Below are positions 17,625 through 26,454 of a stretch of DNA of 64,000 bases, in pieces. The position numbers were made by a program, and so were the translations under genes. The stretch covers positions 1-64,000 of the forward strand of contig JACRIN010000051.1 in NCBI GenBank assembly GCA_016220085.1, written 5' to 3'. The DNA comes from Planctomycetota bacterium (GTDB lineage: Bacteria; Planctomycetota; UBA1135; GCA-002686595). The notes under the pieces were generated by a model. It was not told where the DNA came from and ran no database searches. It saw only the letters and a program-made list of their open reading frames with translations. Each line of letters begins with the position of its first letter. The first letter of the stretch is position 1.

Positions 17625-19190
17625 ATGGCCGCAACTCCTCCGCGCCGTTCGCCGAGGCTCGGACTCGTCGTGCTCGTCGTCGTCGCGCTGCTCGCGATCG
17701 GCGCGTGGCTCCGTTGGAGCGAGCGAGCTCCCGACCCCGCTTCGGCCGACGTGCCGGCGTCGAGCGTCGATGCGTCGACGCCGTCCGAGTCCGCGACGAC
17801 TCCCGCGGCAGCGCTCGACGCGCCCGCAGCCACGGAGCGCAGCGCCGTCGACACCGCGATCCCGGTCGTCGACGCGACGGAAGAGCCGCGGACGCCCGAC
17901 GACCCACCCGCGCCGGAGACCGCCGACCTCGCCGCGCGCGACGTCCTGGTCGTGCGCGTCGTCGACGAGCTCGAAGCGCCGATCTTCGACGCGAGCGTGA
18001 CGATCCGCGGCCTGCGCAAGCAAGGCGACGAGGGCTCGTGGTACTCGCGCCGCGACACGGAGACGCCGCTGCGCACCGATCGCGAGGGACGCGCGAGGAT
18101 TCCGTACGAACGCTGGACCGACCTCGACGCCAAGACGGTGCGCGTCGATCTCGTCGTCGAGCACGCGGACTTCATCCCGTTCAACGATTCGAGCTTCGAG
18201 CTCTCGCCCGGCGAGCACGTGATCACGCTCCAACAGGGCTCGATGGTCTGGGTCACGGTCTGGCACGGCTCGCGCGACCGCGTCGTCGCCGATGCGAGGC
18301 TCGCGCTCGAATGGGAAGCCCAGCTCGGCGCGAGCGCGTGGCGTCGCGAGCCCGACGGCCGGCTCTCGACGACGAAGCTCGCGCCCGGCCCGCATTGGAT
18401 CACCGCGACGCACGCGGGTTCGGAGCTCGGCCAGCTCGCGAGCGACTTCACGCCGTTCGAACTCGGCAAGCACTCGCGGCTCGATCTCGAGCTCGAGCTG
18501 AAGCCGCTGGTCGTCCTGCGCGGTCGGCTCGACGACGCCGTGCCGCGTCCGGTCGTCGGCGGGCTCGTCACGCTCAACCTGCACGCCAACCGCGGCAATC
18601 AAGGGCTCTCGAGCGAGCACTCGGCCGAAGTGAAGCCCGACGGCACGTTCGAGCTCCCGAACTTGCGCAGCGCGTCCGGTCGAGTGATCGCGATCTGCGA
18701 CGGTTGGGTGTCGAAGCAAGTTCCGCCGCGCACGATCGAGGAAGCCGGGTGGCAGGTCGACGCGAGCGCGTCCGGGAGCGAACGCCAGGCGCAGTTCGAC
18801 GCGATCCGCGACACGCCGAGCCGCGCGCAACCGGTCGACGCGTCGGGCGCGCAGGACCTCGTCGTGCTGATGGAGCCCTCGGGCCAGCTCGAGGTCCGCG
18901 TCAGCGACGAAGCGGGCGCGCCGCTCGCCGGCGTCGCGGTTTCCGCGTGGCCGAACGTCTACTGGGACGGCGTCGGCTCGACGATCGTGCCCGGCCGCGA
19001 CTGGACCGCGACCACCGACGTCGACGGGCTCGCGCGGATCACGAACCTGCCGGTCGACGACGGCGTGATGTTCGGCGCGCAGGGCGCCGGCCACCAACTG
19101 CGCAAGGCGGATCGCGGTCGCTACCCCAACGCCAAGATCGAGAGCGGCAAGACGACGCGCTACGAGCTCGTGCTCGAGAAACTGCCCTGA
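17625..19190 (+). CDS. Carboxypeptidase-regulatory-like domain protein
   Basis: A 521-residue signal-anchored protein. A basic N-terminus precedes a membrane helix (LGLVVLVVVALLAIGAWL), then an Ala/Ser/Pro-rich linker (about 40-105) and beta-sandwich modules of the CarboxypepD_reg/transthyretin-like type: VLVVRVVDELEAPIFDASV with REGRARIPY, LRGRLDDAVPRPVVGGLV, and LEVRVSDEAGAPLAGVAV with DVDGLARI. It shares domain order and linker style with the larger protein at 9571, so the two are probably paralogues. Catalytic residues are absent; an extracytoplasmic scaffolding role is inferred. GGAGA sits about five bases before the ATG. Confidence 0.82.
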   Translation: MAATPPRRSPRLGLVVLVVVALLAIGAWLRWSERAPDPASADVPASSVDASTPSESATTPAAALDAPAATERSAVDTAIPVVDATEEPRTPDDPPAPETADLAARDVLVVRVVDELEAPIFDASVTIRGLRKQGDEGSWYSRRDTETPLRTDREGRARIPYERWTDLDAKTVRVDLVVEHADFIPFNDSSFELSPGEHVITLQQGSMVWVTVWHGSRDRVVADARLALEWEAQLGASAWRREPDGRLSTTKLAPGPHWITATHAGSELGQLASDFTPFELGKHSRLDLELELKPLVVLRGRLDDAVPRPVVGGLVTLNLHANRGNQGLSSEHSAEVKPDGTFELPNLRSASGRVIAICDGWVSKQVPPRTIEEAGWQVDASASGSERQAQFDAIRDTPSRAQPVDASGAQDLVVLMEPSGQLEVRVSDEAGAPLAGVAVSAWPNVYWDGVGSTIVPGRDWTATTDVDGLARITNLPVDDGVMFGAQGAGHQLRKADRGRYPNAKIESGKTTRYELVLEKLP

Positions 19191-19215
19191 TCGCATCCGC
19201 GGAGCAGAGCGCCGC

Positions 19216-20028
19216 TCACCAGCTCGCGCGCCACAGGTACCAATCGCCCCAAAACGGATCGTAGAAGTCCTCGCCGAGCTGCGGCGGCGCGCCGCGGTCG
19301 CAGTACGCGAAGCCCTGGCCGTCGAGGAATCCGCTGCTCGAGACCAGGACGCGCACGCCGCCGTCGAAGAGCTCGATGCGGCGGGTCGGGTACGTCCCGA
19401 CGAAATGGAACTCGTTCGTGTCCCACGCCGCGATTTCGGCCGTCACGAGCAGCGGCTCGACGCGAGCTCGCTCGACGAGCGCATCGAGCTCCGCGCGTCC
19501 GAGCGCGAAACGCATTCGCAAGGGCAGTTGGAGCAGCACCGCGATCGCGAGTGCGAGCACGACCAGCGGCGGAACGGTCCACGCGACCGCGTGGCCGGCG
19601 AGCGCCGCGCGGAAGCCCTGAAGGAACACGCGGCGCGCGAGAACAGCGAGCGCGGCTGAGAGCCAGATCGCGAGCAAGAGCGCGTACGTCGGCAAGGCGA
19701 CGAACAACACGCCGAAGTCGAAACCCGGCACGCTTGCCGAGTACAGCAGCGCCAGCGTCGTGAGCGCGAACGCCGCGAAGTAGCAGCGCACGAACCACGT
19801 TCCGCCCGGCGTGCTCGCGCTCCCCGCGACGCGCCACGCGAAGAGCGCCAAGAGCAACGCGACGCCCAGACCGAGCAGCACGAAGGTCGCGAACTGGCGC
19901 TCGGGCGTCGCGAGCCCGACGAACCCCGCGACGACGAACGCGGCGAGCGCGAGGCCGACGAACCACAGGCTCGTGCTCCGCGGGCCTCGCGATTCGGCTG
20001 CGCACGCGGCCTCGAAGCGATCCGACAT
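19216..20028 (-). CDS. Multi-pass membrane protein, unknown function
   Basis: A 270-residue protein with five or six hydrophobic segments between residues 25 and 185 (e.g. LWFVGLALAAFVVAGFVGLA, FVLLGLGVALLLALFAWRV, ALPTYALLLAIWLSAALAVL, VPPLVVLALAIAVLLQLPL), then a soluble C-terminal domain of about 80 residues (FHFVGTYPTRRIELFDGG ... YDPFWGDWYLWRASW). I recognise no family. The ATG at 20028 is preferred over an in-frame start 30 codons upstream because those residues have no coding character, though no strong Shine-Dalgarno is visible. It converges with the gene at 17625 and is divergent from the FG-GAP-like gene at 20340. Confidence 0.7.
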   Translation of the reverse strand: MSDRFEAACAAESRGPRSTSLWFVGLALAAFVVAGFVGLATPERQFATFVLLGLGVALLLALFAWRVAGSASTPGGTWFVRCYFAAFALTTLALLYSASVPGFDFGVLFVALPTYALLLAIWLSAALAVLARRVFLQGFRAALAGHAVAWTVPPLVVLALAIAVLLQLPLRMRFALGRAELDALVERARVEPLLVTAEIAAWDTNEFHFVGTYPTRRIELFDGGVRVLVSSSGFLDGQGFAYCDRGAPPQLGEDFYDPFWGDWYLWRASW

Positions 20029-20339
20029 CGAGGCGAGACTCGCAGGCTCTCGGGAAGTGTGCAAGCACGTCGCCGCGGCGCCGAGGGCTCCTCGACCCGC
20101 CGAGGCTCGCGTCGACACGGTTTGGCGCTCGTGTGACGAACCGCGGCGACTCGAACTCGCCCGGGGCGCGCGAAGCCCGCGCCGCGGCTTCGTCGAGCTC
20201 GATCGAGCGCCCGATGCACGCGCCGCCTCGCGTCGGACGCGGCGGAATCGCGGCGAGCACCGCGTTCCCGACAGCCCGAGCCGTCAGCTCGCGATCGAGC
20301 TCCGCCGCCCCAATCCTGCGCGGTCGATTCAGGGTCTCG
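20029..20339. other. Divergent intergenic region, no gene seen
   Basis: These 311 nt between divergently transcribed genes probably hold both promoters, but I see no convincing -35/-10 pair, repeat or hairpin. An open frame continuous with the downstream gene exists here but is Ser/Arg/Ala-rich without a signal or domain, so it is treated as untranslated. Confidence 0.4.
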
Positions 20340-21080
20340 ATGGAGTCGAGCGTGAGCATCGAAGACACCGTGAGCACCGAGAGTCCCGGGGACACCGGCG
20401 CATCGCACGGACACCGAGTGGTGACCGCGCTCTGGAACACCGGCTGCGCCGCGGCGGTGTTGGTGTTCGTCGTGATCCCGGCGATCGGCGTGATCGGCGC
20501 GATGCCGACGTGGACCGAGCATCGCCGAACGCCGGAGCCTCGTGGACTCGTGCTCCAGCTCGAACTGCGCGAATCGGCGAGCCCGCTCGAGCGCTGGGAG
20601 TTCCTGCCGATCGAACGCGACGGGCCGGCGGTCGCGATCCTCGACCACGGCGCGTCGGCGTTCCCGAAGACGCTGACCGTCGCGCGCCATCCGAGCGGCG
20701 AGCTCCCGCAACGCATCGAGCCCGCGACCGACGCCGACTTCGAACTCGCGCGCGCCGCGCGCCGGACGAAGAGCTCGATCGCGTTCGACTTCGACGGCAT
20801 CGGCGACGAGTTCGTGACCGGCGGCGACGCACGCTACGGCCGCGGCCTGGTGCTTTCCGGCGTCGACGGCCGCGAGCTGTGGTCGGACGAAGACCCGCTC
20901 GAGTACGAGTCCAACGAGCGTCTGACTCCGCTCGGCGATCTCGACGGCGACGGCTGCTCCGAGCTCGCCGTCTGGCATCCGCGCTACGATCGCTCCGACT
21001 ACGACACCGAGCTCGTCGACGCGATCTTCGGCGCGAAGCGCTGGCTCTCGATCGTCTCGGGCGCGCGCGCGACGCGCTGA
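20340..21080 (+). CDS. Membrane-anchored protein with FG-GAP-like calcium motifs
   Basis: A 246-residue protein with a membrane helix after a short polar N-terminus (AAAVLVFVVIPAIGVIGAM). The extracytoplasmic part contains two Asp-rich loops, FDFDGIGDEF and DLDGDGCSELAV, like the calcium-binding D-x-D-x-D-G loops of FG-GAP/VCBS repeats. Similar proteins occur twice more in the window: a full-length one at 25742 and a broken one at about 21.7-22.0 kb. The start was set at the ATG 25 residues before the helix; an earlier in-frame ATG at 20133 is possible. Its 3' end and the following 100 bases are duplicated about 900 bp downstream. Function unknown. Confidence 0.7.
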   Translation: MESSVSIEDTVSTESPGDTGASHGHRVVTALWNTGCAAAVLVFVVIPAIGVIGAMPTWTEHRRTPEPRGLVLQLELRESASPLERWEFLPIERDGPAVAILDHGASAFPKTLTVARHPSGELPQRIEPATDADFELARAARRTKSSIAFDFDGIGDEFVTGGDARYGRGLVLSGVDGRELWSDEDPLEYESNERLTPLGDLDGDGCSELAVWHPRYDRSDYDTELVDAIFGAKRWLSIVSGARATR

Positions 21081-21127
21081 ACGCACGACCGACACGCGCC
21101 GAAGTCGCGTGCGGACCGCGCACGATC

Positions 21128-21184
21128 GTGCGGGCGCCGAAACTCGAGCCCGAGACGGAGTTCCTGATCCTCGCTGGAGGGTGA
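21128..21184 (+). pseudogene. Orphan 5' end of a ClC channel gene
   Basis: Nineteen codons from a GTG, encoding VRAPKLEPETEFLILAGG, match the first residues of the intact ClC gene 902 bases downstream (MRLPKLEPETKFLILAA) and then hit a stop. The upstream ~50 bases also match the ClC leader. This is the leftover of a partial duplication, not a functional gene. Confidence 0.75.
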
Positions 21185-21351
21185 CGCTCTCATCCCATCT
21201 CGATACCCGAGAACGGTGGAGTCGAGGTTGGCGCCGAACTGCCAAGTCCCTTGCGATGAGGGTTTGCGCATGATCAGCTCCAGCACGCTGTCCGGCAAAG
21301 CAGCTGCTGAATCGCAGCGTGTTCCCGACCTGCCTCCCAAGGAGCTATTCG

Positions 21352-21654
21352 ATGATCCTCAAACGTGTGGGTGCTCTTTCTCTCGCGAAGATCATGGGCG
21401 TCACTTACACGGCGTTCGGCCTCCTGGCAGGCCTGTTCGTGGCCGCGGTGTCGATGCTGGGCGCCACGCTCGGGAGCGGCCAGAACGCGCTTCCGGGAGC
21501 CGGCGCAGGGGTGTTCGCAGTCGTCTTCTTTCCCGTGCTCTACGGGGTGATCGGCTTCGTCGGGGGATTCGTCGTCGCTTCCGTCTACAACGTGGCCGCC
21601 TCCGCGATCGGCGGTGTGGAGCTCGAGTTCACGCAGGAATCGGGCAAGTCCTGA
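21352..21654 (+). CDS. Small membrane protein, DUF3566-like
   Basis: A 100-residue protein with two hydrophobic stretches (TAFGLLAGLFVAAVSMLGA; GVFAVVFFPVLYGVIGFVGG) and the C-terminal segment VVASVYNVAASAIGGVELEF, typical of a widespread family of small bacterial membrane proteins related to DUF3566. AAGGAG at 21339-21344 fixes the ATG. Codons such as aaa, ggt, gct, ctt and tct make it visibly less GC-rich than its neighbours. It sits exactly between the two copies of the duplicated FG-GAP/ClC segment, suggesting that it arrived with, or was caught in, that rearrangement. Function unknown. Confidence 0.75.
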   Translation: MILKRVGALSLAKIMGVTYTAFGLLAGLFVAAVSMLGATLGSGQNALPGAGAGVFAVVFFPVLYGVIGFVGGFVVASVYNVAASAIGGVELEFTQESGKS

Positions 21655-21715
21655 CTCGTTCCCTGCTCCGTCTCGTCGGCGCAGGTGGCGCGGCGCTCGA
21701 CGGAGCCACGATCGG

Positions 21716-21981
21716 CTCCCGACGGCGGCGACTCGGCTACGGACGGTTCTTGGTCCGCTCCAACTCGGATCGGCGCGAACTCTCGGCCGACGAAGACCCG
21801 CGCGAGTACGAGTCGAACGAACGTGTGACGTCGCCCGACGATCTCGACGGCGACGGATGCTCGGCGCTCGCGGCGCTTCATCCGCGAATGCACCGCTCGC
21901 GGTATGACCCAACGCTCCCCGACGCCAACTTCGGCGCGAAGAGCTGGCACTCGGACGACTCGGGCTCGCGCGACGCGCTGA
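21716..21981 (+). pseudogene. Broken copy of the FG-GAP-like gene
   Basis: Residues aligned to the 3' half of the gene at 20340: EDPREYESNERV against EDPLEYESNERL, and DLDGDGCSALAALHPR against DLDGDGCSELAVWHPR. A 2-base deletion near 21968-21972 shifts the frame and removes the native stop; the 5' half with the membrane helix is missing. It ends directly before the leader of the intact ClC gene, so FG-GAP then ClC is probably the ancestral order. Confidence 0.72.
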
Positions 21982-22029
21982 ACGCTCGACTCGACACGCG
22001 CGGACGTCGCGTGCAGACTGCGCACGATC

Positions 22030-23808
22030 ATGCGACTGCCGAAGCTCGAGCCCGAGACGAAGTTCCTGATCCTCGCCGCCGCCATCGGCGCGGCCGGTGC
22101 GCTCGTCGACGCCGGATTTCGCGCGCTGATCGCGCTCTCGCATCGCGTGTTCGTGTCGGGCACCGCCGAGCTCTTCACGCCGATGGGGCTCGGTTGGAAG
22201 CCATTGCTCGTGCTGCTCGCGCCGGCGCTCGGCGGGCTCGCGGTCGGCGCGCTCGGACGCTTCTCGCACACGGAGGTCGGCGGTTACGCGCTGCCGGCGT
22301 TCCTCGAGAAGGTCAACCTCAACGCGGCCGGGCTGACGCTGAAGTCGACGGTGCTGCGAGGACTCGCGGCGGCGCTGACGCTCGGCTCCGGCGGTTCGGC
22401 GGGCGTCGAAGGGCCGATCGCGTCGCTCGGCGGCGGCATCGCGGCGTGGATCGCGCGGGCGCGACAGCTCGTCGGCGAGCGTCTGCGCGTCCTGATCGCG
22501 TGCGGCTCGAGCGCAGCGGTCGCCGCGGCGTACGGCGCGCCGATCGCCGGCGTGTTCTTCACGCAGGAGATCGTGCTCGCCGGCAACTACGACCTGCAGA
22601 ACTTCGTGCGCGTCGTCGTCGCCTCCGGTTCGGCGACCGTGGTCGCGCGCGCGATCCGCGGCGACGCACCGCTGTTCGAAGTCGCGCCGTTCCAGTTAAT
22701 CGGGCCGAGCGAGCTGCTCTTCTACCTCGCGCTCGGTCTCGCGTGCGGCTTCTGCGGTGCGACGTTTTCGCGGCTGTTCTTCCGCACGAAGCGACTCTTC
22801 GCGAGCTCGCGCGTCCCGCCGCTGTGGCAACCCGCACTCGGCGGCGCGTTGGTGGGCGCGATCGCGATCTTCGTCCCCGGCGTGCTCGGGATCGGCCACG
22901 AGGTGATCGAGAGCGTGCTGGGCGCCGATTCGATCGCGCTCGGAGGCCTGACGCTCGCGCTCGTGCTGCTGGTCGTCGGGAAGCTGATCGCGACGTGCAT
23001 CACGATCGGCTCGGGCGGCGCGGGCGGCATCTTTGGACCGTCGCTGTGCCTCGGCGCGGTGCTCGGAGCGCTCGTCGGCTCGGTCGCCGACCACTTCTGG
23101 CACGCGCAGACCTCGATCCCGGCGCACTACGCGCTCGTCGGCATGGGCGCGTTCCTCGCCGCGACCGTGCGCGCTCCGTTGACGTCGATCTTCCTCGTGT
23201 TCGAGATGACCGGCTCATCGTCGGCCGCGGTGCTGCCGACGATTCTCGCGGTCGCGGCGTCGCTCGTCGTCGCGCGCAGGTTCGAGCGGCGCTCGATCGA
23301 CGACACCGAACTCGCCGGCCGCGGCGTGCACCTGCACCAGGGCCGCGAGGTCACCGTGCTCGCGGGCGTCACCTGCGGCGAAGCGATGGACCGCGAGTTC
23401 GCGTCGGTCCCGGCGACGGCGAGCGCGCCGGAGCTCCAGGCGCTGCTCGCACATTCGAAAGCGAACGCCTACGTCGTGCTCGACTTCGAGGATCGCCTGG
23501 TCGGCATCCTGTCGGTGCAGGACCTGCGCGTGCTCGATCCGGCGACCGCGGAACAGCTCGGCTCGCTCGCGATCGCCTCCGAGCTCTGCGAGCGCAACGT
23601 GATCACCGTTTTCGAGGACGAGCCGCTCACCGCGGCGCTCTCGAAGATCGACCAGCACGGCTTCCGCCAGCTCCCGGTCGTCGACCGCGCCGACCCGCGC
23701 AGGGTCGTCGGTCTCCTCGAGCGTCGTCACGTGCTCGCCGCGTACCGTCGTCACCTCGCGCTGCGCGATTCGGACTCCGCGGCGAATCGCGACGCGTCGG
23801 CGACGTAA
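22030..23808 (+). CDS. ClC-family chloride channel/transporter with CBS domains
   Basis: A 592-residue inner-membrane protein of the voltage-gated chloride channel family. The selectivity-filter motifs are GSGGSAGVEGP (119-129, with the gating glutamate Glu127 retained) and GSGGAGGIFGPSL (327-339). Around ten to twelve helices extend to about residue 420. The C-terminal cytoplasmic part (about 440-575) carries a CBS pair, as in regulated ClC proteins (VLDFEDRLVGILSVQDLR; GFRQLPVVDRADPRRVVGLL). The retained gating glutamate leaves both chloride/proton exchange and channel activity possible. Its first codons and leader occur a second time about 900 bp upstream. Confidence 0.93.
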   Translation: MRLPKLEPETKFLILAAAIGAAGALVDAGFRALIALSHRVFVSGTAELFTPMGLGWKPLLVLLAPALGGLAVGALGRFSHTEVGGYALPAFLEKVNLNAAGLTLKSTVLRGLAAALTLGSGGSAGVEGPIASLGGGIAAWIARARQLVGERLRVLIACGSSAAVAAAYGAPIAGVFFTQEIVLAGNYDLQNFVRVVVASGSATVVARAIRGDAPLFEVAPFQLIGPSELLFYLALGLACGFCGATFSRLFFRTKRLFASSRVPPLWQPALGGALVGAIAIFVPGVLGIGHEVIESVLGADSIALGGLTLALVLLVVGKLIATCITIGSGGAGGIFGPSLCLGAVLGALVGSVADHFWHAQTSIPAHYALVGMGAFLAATVRAPLTSIFLVFEMTGSSSAAVLPTILAVAASLVVARRFERRSIDDTELAGRGVHLHQGREVTVLAGVTCGEAMDREFASVPATASAPELQALLAHSKANAYVVLDFEDRLVGILSVQDLRVLDPATAEQLGSLAIASELCERNVITVFEDEPLTAALSKIDQHGFRQLPVVDRADPRRVVGLLERRHVLAAYRRHLALRDSDSAANRDASAT

Positions 23809-23853
23809 CGTGCGGCCGACTTCCAACCGGCAACGACGAAAAGGAAACGGACC

Positions 23854-24141
23854 ATGGGCTTGATCAACTGGATCTTCGACATCTACCAACACACGCAGAT
23901 CGACAAGGCGAAGGACGAGGCCGCAGCGGCGCGTGCCGAGATCGCGCGCGTGCGCACGTCGGGCGGCGGAGTCGATTCCGCGCGGCTGGAGCGCGCGTTG
24001 GAGGAGCTCGCGCTCGCGACCAAGACGGTGCAGCGCATGCTGGTCGAGAAGGGCGTGTGCACCCACGACGAGTTCGGACGCAAGCTGCGCGAGCTCGACC
24101 GCGAGGATGGCCGCGAAGACGGACGCGTGCCGCTCCTCTGA
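23854..24141 (+). CDS. Small coiled-coil protein, unknown function
   Basis: A 95-residue, highly charged protein beginning GLINWIFDIYQHTQ and continuing as one long predicted helix with heptad-like spacing (DEAAAARAEIARVR; RLERALEELALATKTVQRML). No signal peptide or long membrane segment is present. It lies 45 bases downstream of the ClC gene on the same strand, with an AAAGGAAA purine run before the ATG, so cotranscription is plausible. Family not recognised. Confidence 0.65.
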   Translation: MGLINWIFDIYQHTQIDKAKDEAAAARAEIARVRTSGGGVDSARLERALEELALATKTVQRMLVEKGVCTHDEFGRKLRELDREDGREDGRVPLL

Positions 24142-24189
24142 CGCGACGCTTGCCTCCGCGTCGCGCGGTGCGCTAGAACCGGCCGCACG

Positions 24190-24459
24190 ATGGCCGCCAC
24201 ACCGAATCCGACGAACCTCGCTCCCCCGGCGCAACCGCGCCCTCGCACGCTCGCCTCGCGCGTTTCGAGCGCTTGGGATTGGACGCTCTGCCTCGCGTTG
24301 CTCGCGAGCTACCTGCTGCAGGCGTTCCTGCCCGAGCGCATCGGCTGGGTCGGCATCGCGATCGGCATCCTGGTCGTGCTGCTGGTCGCGCAACGCCTGC
24401 ATTCGCGCCGCCACCAGCTCGAACTGTTGCGCGAGCGCGATCCGGCGCCGCGCGGCTGA
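24190..24459 (+). CDS. Small two-helix membrane protein, unknown function
   Basis: An 89-residue protein with a Pro-rich N-terminal tail and two hydrophobic helices (WTLCLALLASYLLQAFL and GWVGIAIGILVVLLVA) joined by a short PERI loop, followed by a basic tail. It follows the coiled-coil gene by 48 bases on the same strand. No family recognised; gene status rests on the membrane pattern and codon bias. Confidence 0.6.
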   Translation: MAATPNPTNLAPPAQPRPRTLASRVSSAWDWTLCLALLASYLLQAFLPERIGWVGIAIGILVVLLVAQRLHSRRHQLELLRERDPAPRG

Positions 24460-24537
24460 TGCGGACGAGTCCGCGCTCGTAACGGCGATGCGCGCGAGGA
24501 CTTCTCGGCCTTGCGCGTCGCCGAGTAGCGTGCGCGG

Positions 24538-25635
24538 ATGCTCCACCCGATCCTCGCCCTCACGTCTCTTTCTTCGCTCGCCGGTGGCGCGTCGCCGGCC
24601 GTCCACGACTCGTACGCGACGCTCGAGCGCGAGCTCCAAGCCGCACTTTCCGCGCCGAGCTCCGGTTTGAACGTGCGCGCGCTGCTGCGGACCCGCGGCG
24701 CGTATTCCGGTGACGTCGACGCGAGCGCGGCGGCGGGCGAGCAGGACCTTGGCGGCTTCTCGCTCGATGTCGCGCGCATCGAGTTCGCCGCGAAGCAAGG
24801 CGCGTACGGCCTCCACGTGTCGCTCGAAGCCGGCGCGGTCGCGAGCGACGACACCTTCTCGGGCCCCGGCGTCGTGCTGCTCGACGGCTACGGCTCGTAC
24901 GACCTCTGCGAAGGCGCGGCGGTGCGCATCGGTCAGTTCTGCTCGCGCTTCCTTTGGAGCTCGTGCATCGACGAGCGCGATCTCGTGTTCCTCGACCGCA
25001 GCTTCGTCGGCGAGAGCATGGACGGCCGCGACACCGGCGTCGAGTTCTTCGGCGACGCGGACCGCCTGAATTGGTGGCTCGGCGCTCAGAACGGGTTCGA
25101 CGGGCTCGCGGACGAGCTCGCGATCTCCGCGCGCGCGAGCTGGCGCGTGCTCGGCGACACGCTGTGCTGCCAGGAGGGCGCGCTCGGCATTCCTCACGAC
25201 GCGTGGCTCGTCGGCGTCGGTTGGTTCGACGATCAGTCGATGGACGACGGGACGATCGTCGGCGTCGACACCTATTTCGCGCGCGGCGGTTGGAGCGCGA
25301 GCGCCGAGCTCGCCGACTACGGCGACGACATGACGCCGATGGTCGGAGTCTCGACGACGACCGGCGTGCTCGCGCCCGGAATGGGAGGCATCGGCGGCGC
25401 GGAGATGCCGTGGAGCGTCACCGTCGGCTACCTCTTCGAAGGCACGCCGTGGCAAGTCGCGGCGCGGTGGCAGGATCTCGACGACATGGACGACACGTCG
25501 ATCGCGACGTTCGGCTTGAACTACCACGTCGGAACGGGCCCGACGCGCTGGACGCTCCAACTCGACCACGGATCGAGCGACGCGACGGCGCTCGAGGTCG
25601 ACGCGCTCGCGTTCGGCCTCACGGTCGGAGTCTAG
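24538..25635 (+). CDS. Phosphate-selective-porin-like outer membrane protein
   Basis: A 365-residue protein with a short N-terminal export signal and alternating amphipathic strands suited to a beta-barrel. The order (VARIEFAAKQGAYGLHVSLE, then YGSYDLCEGAAVRIGQF, then DRSFVGESMDGRDTGVEFFG and late strands such as WQVAARWQDLDDMDDTS, FGLNYHVGTGPTRWTLQL) follows the OprO/OprP-type porin family. These form trimeric outer-membrane channels, often anion- or phosphate-selective; specificity cannot be inferred here. Three or more cysteines (SSC, CC) are unusual for a porin. The gene stands alone between short gaps. Confidence 0.75.
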   Translation: MLHPILALTSLSSLAGGASPAVHDSYATLERELQAALSAPSSGLNVRALLRTRGAYSGDVDASAAAGEQDLGGFSLDVARIEFAAKQGAYGLHVSLEAGAVASDDTFSGPGVVLLDGYGSYDLCEGAAVRIGQFCSRFLWSSCIDERDLVFLDRSFVGESMDGRDTGVEFFGDADRLNWWLGAQNGFDGLADELAISARASWRVLGDTLCCQEGALGIPHDAWLVGVGWFDDQSMDDGTIVGVDTYFARGGWSASAELADYGDDMTPMVGVSTTTGVLAPGMGGIGGAEMPWSVTVGYLFEGTPWQVAARWQDLDDMDDTSIATFGLNYHVGTGPTRWTLQLDHGSSDATALEVDALAFGLTVGV

Positions 25636-25741
25636 GGCTCGGTCGGGATCGATCGCGAGCCCGCGAATCGGCGCGGCGTCGCGCTCGCAGCGCCTGGCGC
25701 GGTCGAGCGCACGGTGCGAGGATCGCAGCGGAGGACCGCTG

Positions 25742-26428
25742 GTGTCGATCGACCACTCGCCCACTCGCATCCGTCCGTGGGTCTGGCTCGCGGCCTCGGC
25801 GCTCGCCTCGATCGGCGCGTGCGGAGTCGTGCATTGGAGTTCGTGGAGCGAGTACCGCTCGGTCGAGACATTGCCCGGCACCGTGTTCCAGGTCGAGTTG
25901 CCGAGCACGAGCGGCCCATTCGATTGGTTTAGCGTCTACGCGATCGAGCACGAGGGGCCCGCGATCGTCGTGATCAACCCGGAGAGCGGCTCGCGGCCGC
26001 GGGCGCTGCGCGTCTTCCGATTCCCGAGCGGTGAGAAGCTCGAGGAGCTCCTCGACTACTCCGCCGCCGACGTCGCGCGCATCGAAGTCGAGCGCCGGCT
26101 CGTGCCGCCGTTCGACTTCGACGGCGACGGCGCGGCCGACGCGATCGTGGCGGGAGACCACGCGTGCCGCGTGTCCGCGGTGCGAGGCTCCGAGACGGTC
26201 GCGCTCTTCGAGTCCTCCGAACCGCGCGTCTACGCCACGATCGAGCGACTGACCCCGTTACCCGACCTCGACGGCGACGGCTGTTCGGAACTCGCGGTGC
26301 TCCAACCGCGCGACGACCGCTCCGAGTACGACCTCGCGCCGCTCGACGCGCTCTGCCCAGCGACCAGCCGGCTCAGCGTCGTGTCCGGCGCGCTCGCGAC
26401 GCGCGCGGCGGCGGATTCGAGCCGCTGA
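25742..26428 (+). CDS. Membrane-anchored protein with FG-GAP-like calcium motifs (paralogue)
   Basis: A 228-residue paralogue of the protein at 20340. The GTG start is supported by GGAGGA at 25730-25735. A membrane helix (WVWLAASALASIGACGVVHW) is followed by a domain with two Asp-rich loops, FDFDGDGAAD and DLDGDGCSELAV; the second is flanked by the same ERLTPLP and RDDRSEYDL context as its paralogues. The C-terminal RLSVVSGALATRA mirrors the other copy's LSIVSGARATR. Function unknown; calcium binding is inferred from loop composition. Confidence 0.75.
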   Translation: MSIDHSPTRIRPWVWLAASALASIGACGVVHWSSWSEYRSVETLPGTVFQVELPSTSGPFDWFSVYAIEHEGPAIVVINPESGSRPRALRVFRFPSGEKLEELLDYSAADVARIEVERRLVPPFDFDGDGAADAIVAGDHACRVSAVRGSETVALFESSEPRVYATIERLTPLPDLDGDGCSELAVLQPRDDRSEYDLAPLDALCPATSRLSVVSGALATRAAADSSR

Positions 26429-26454
26429 CGGCCGTCGCTCGCGGAGCTTCGCCC

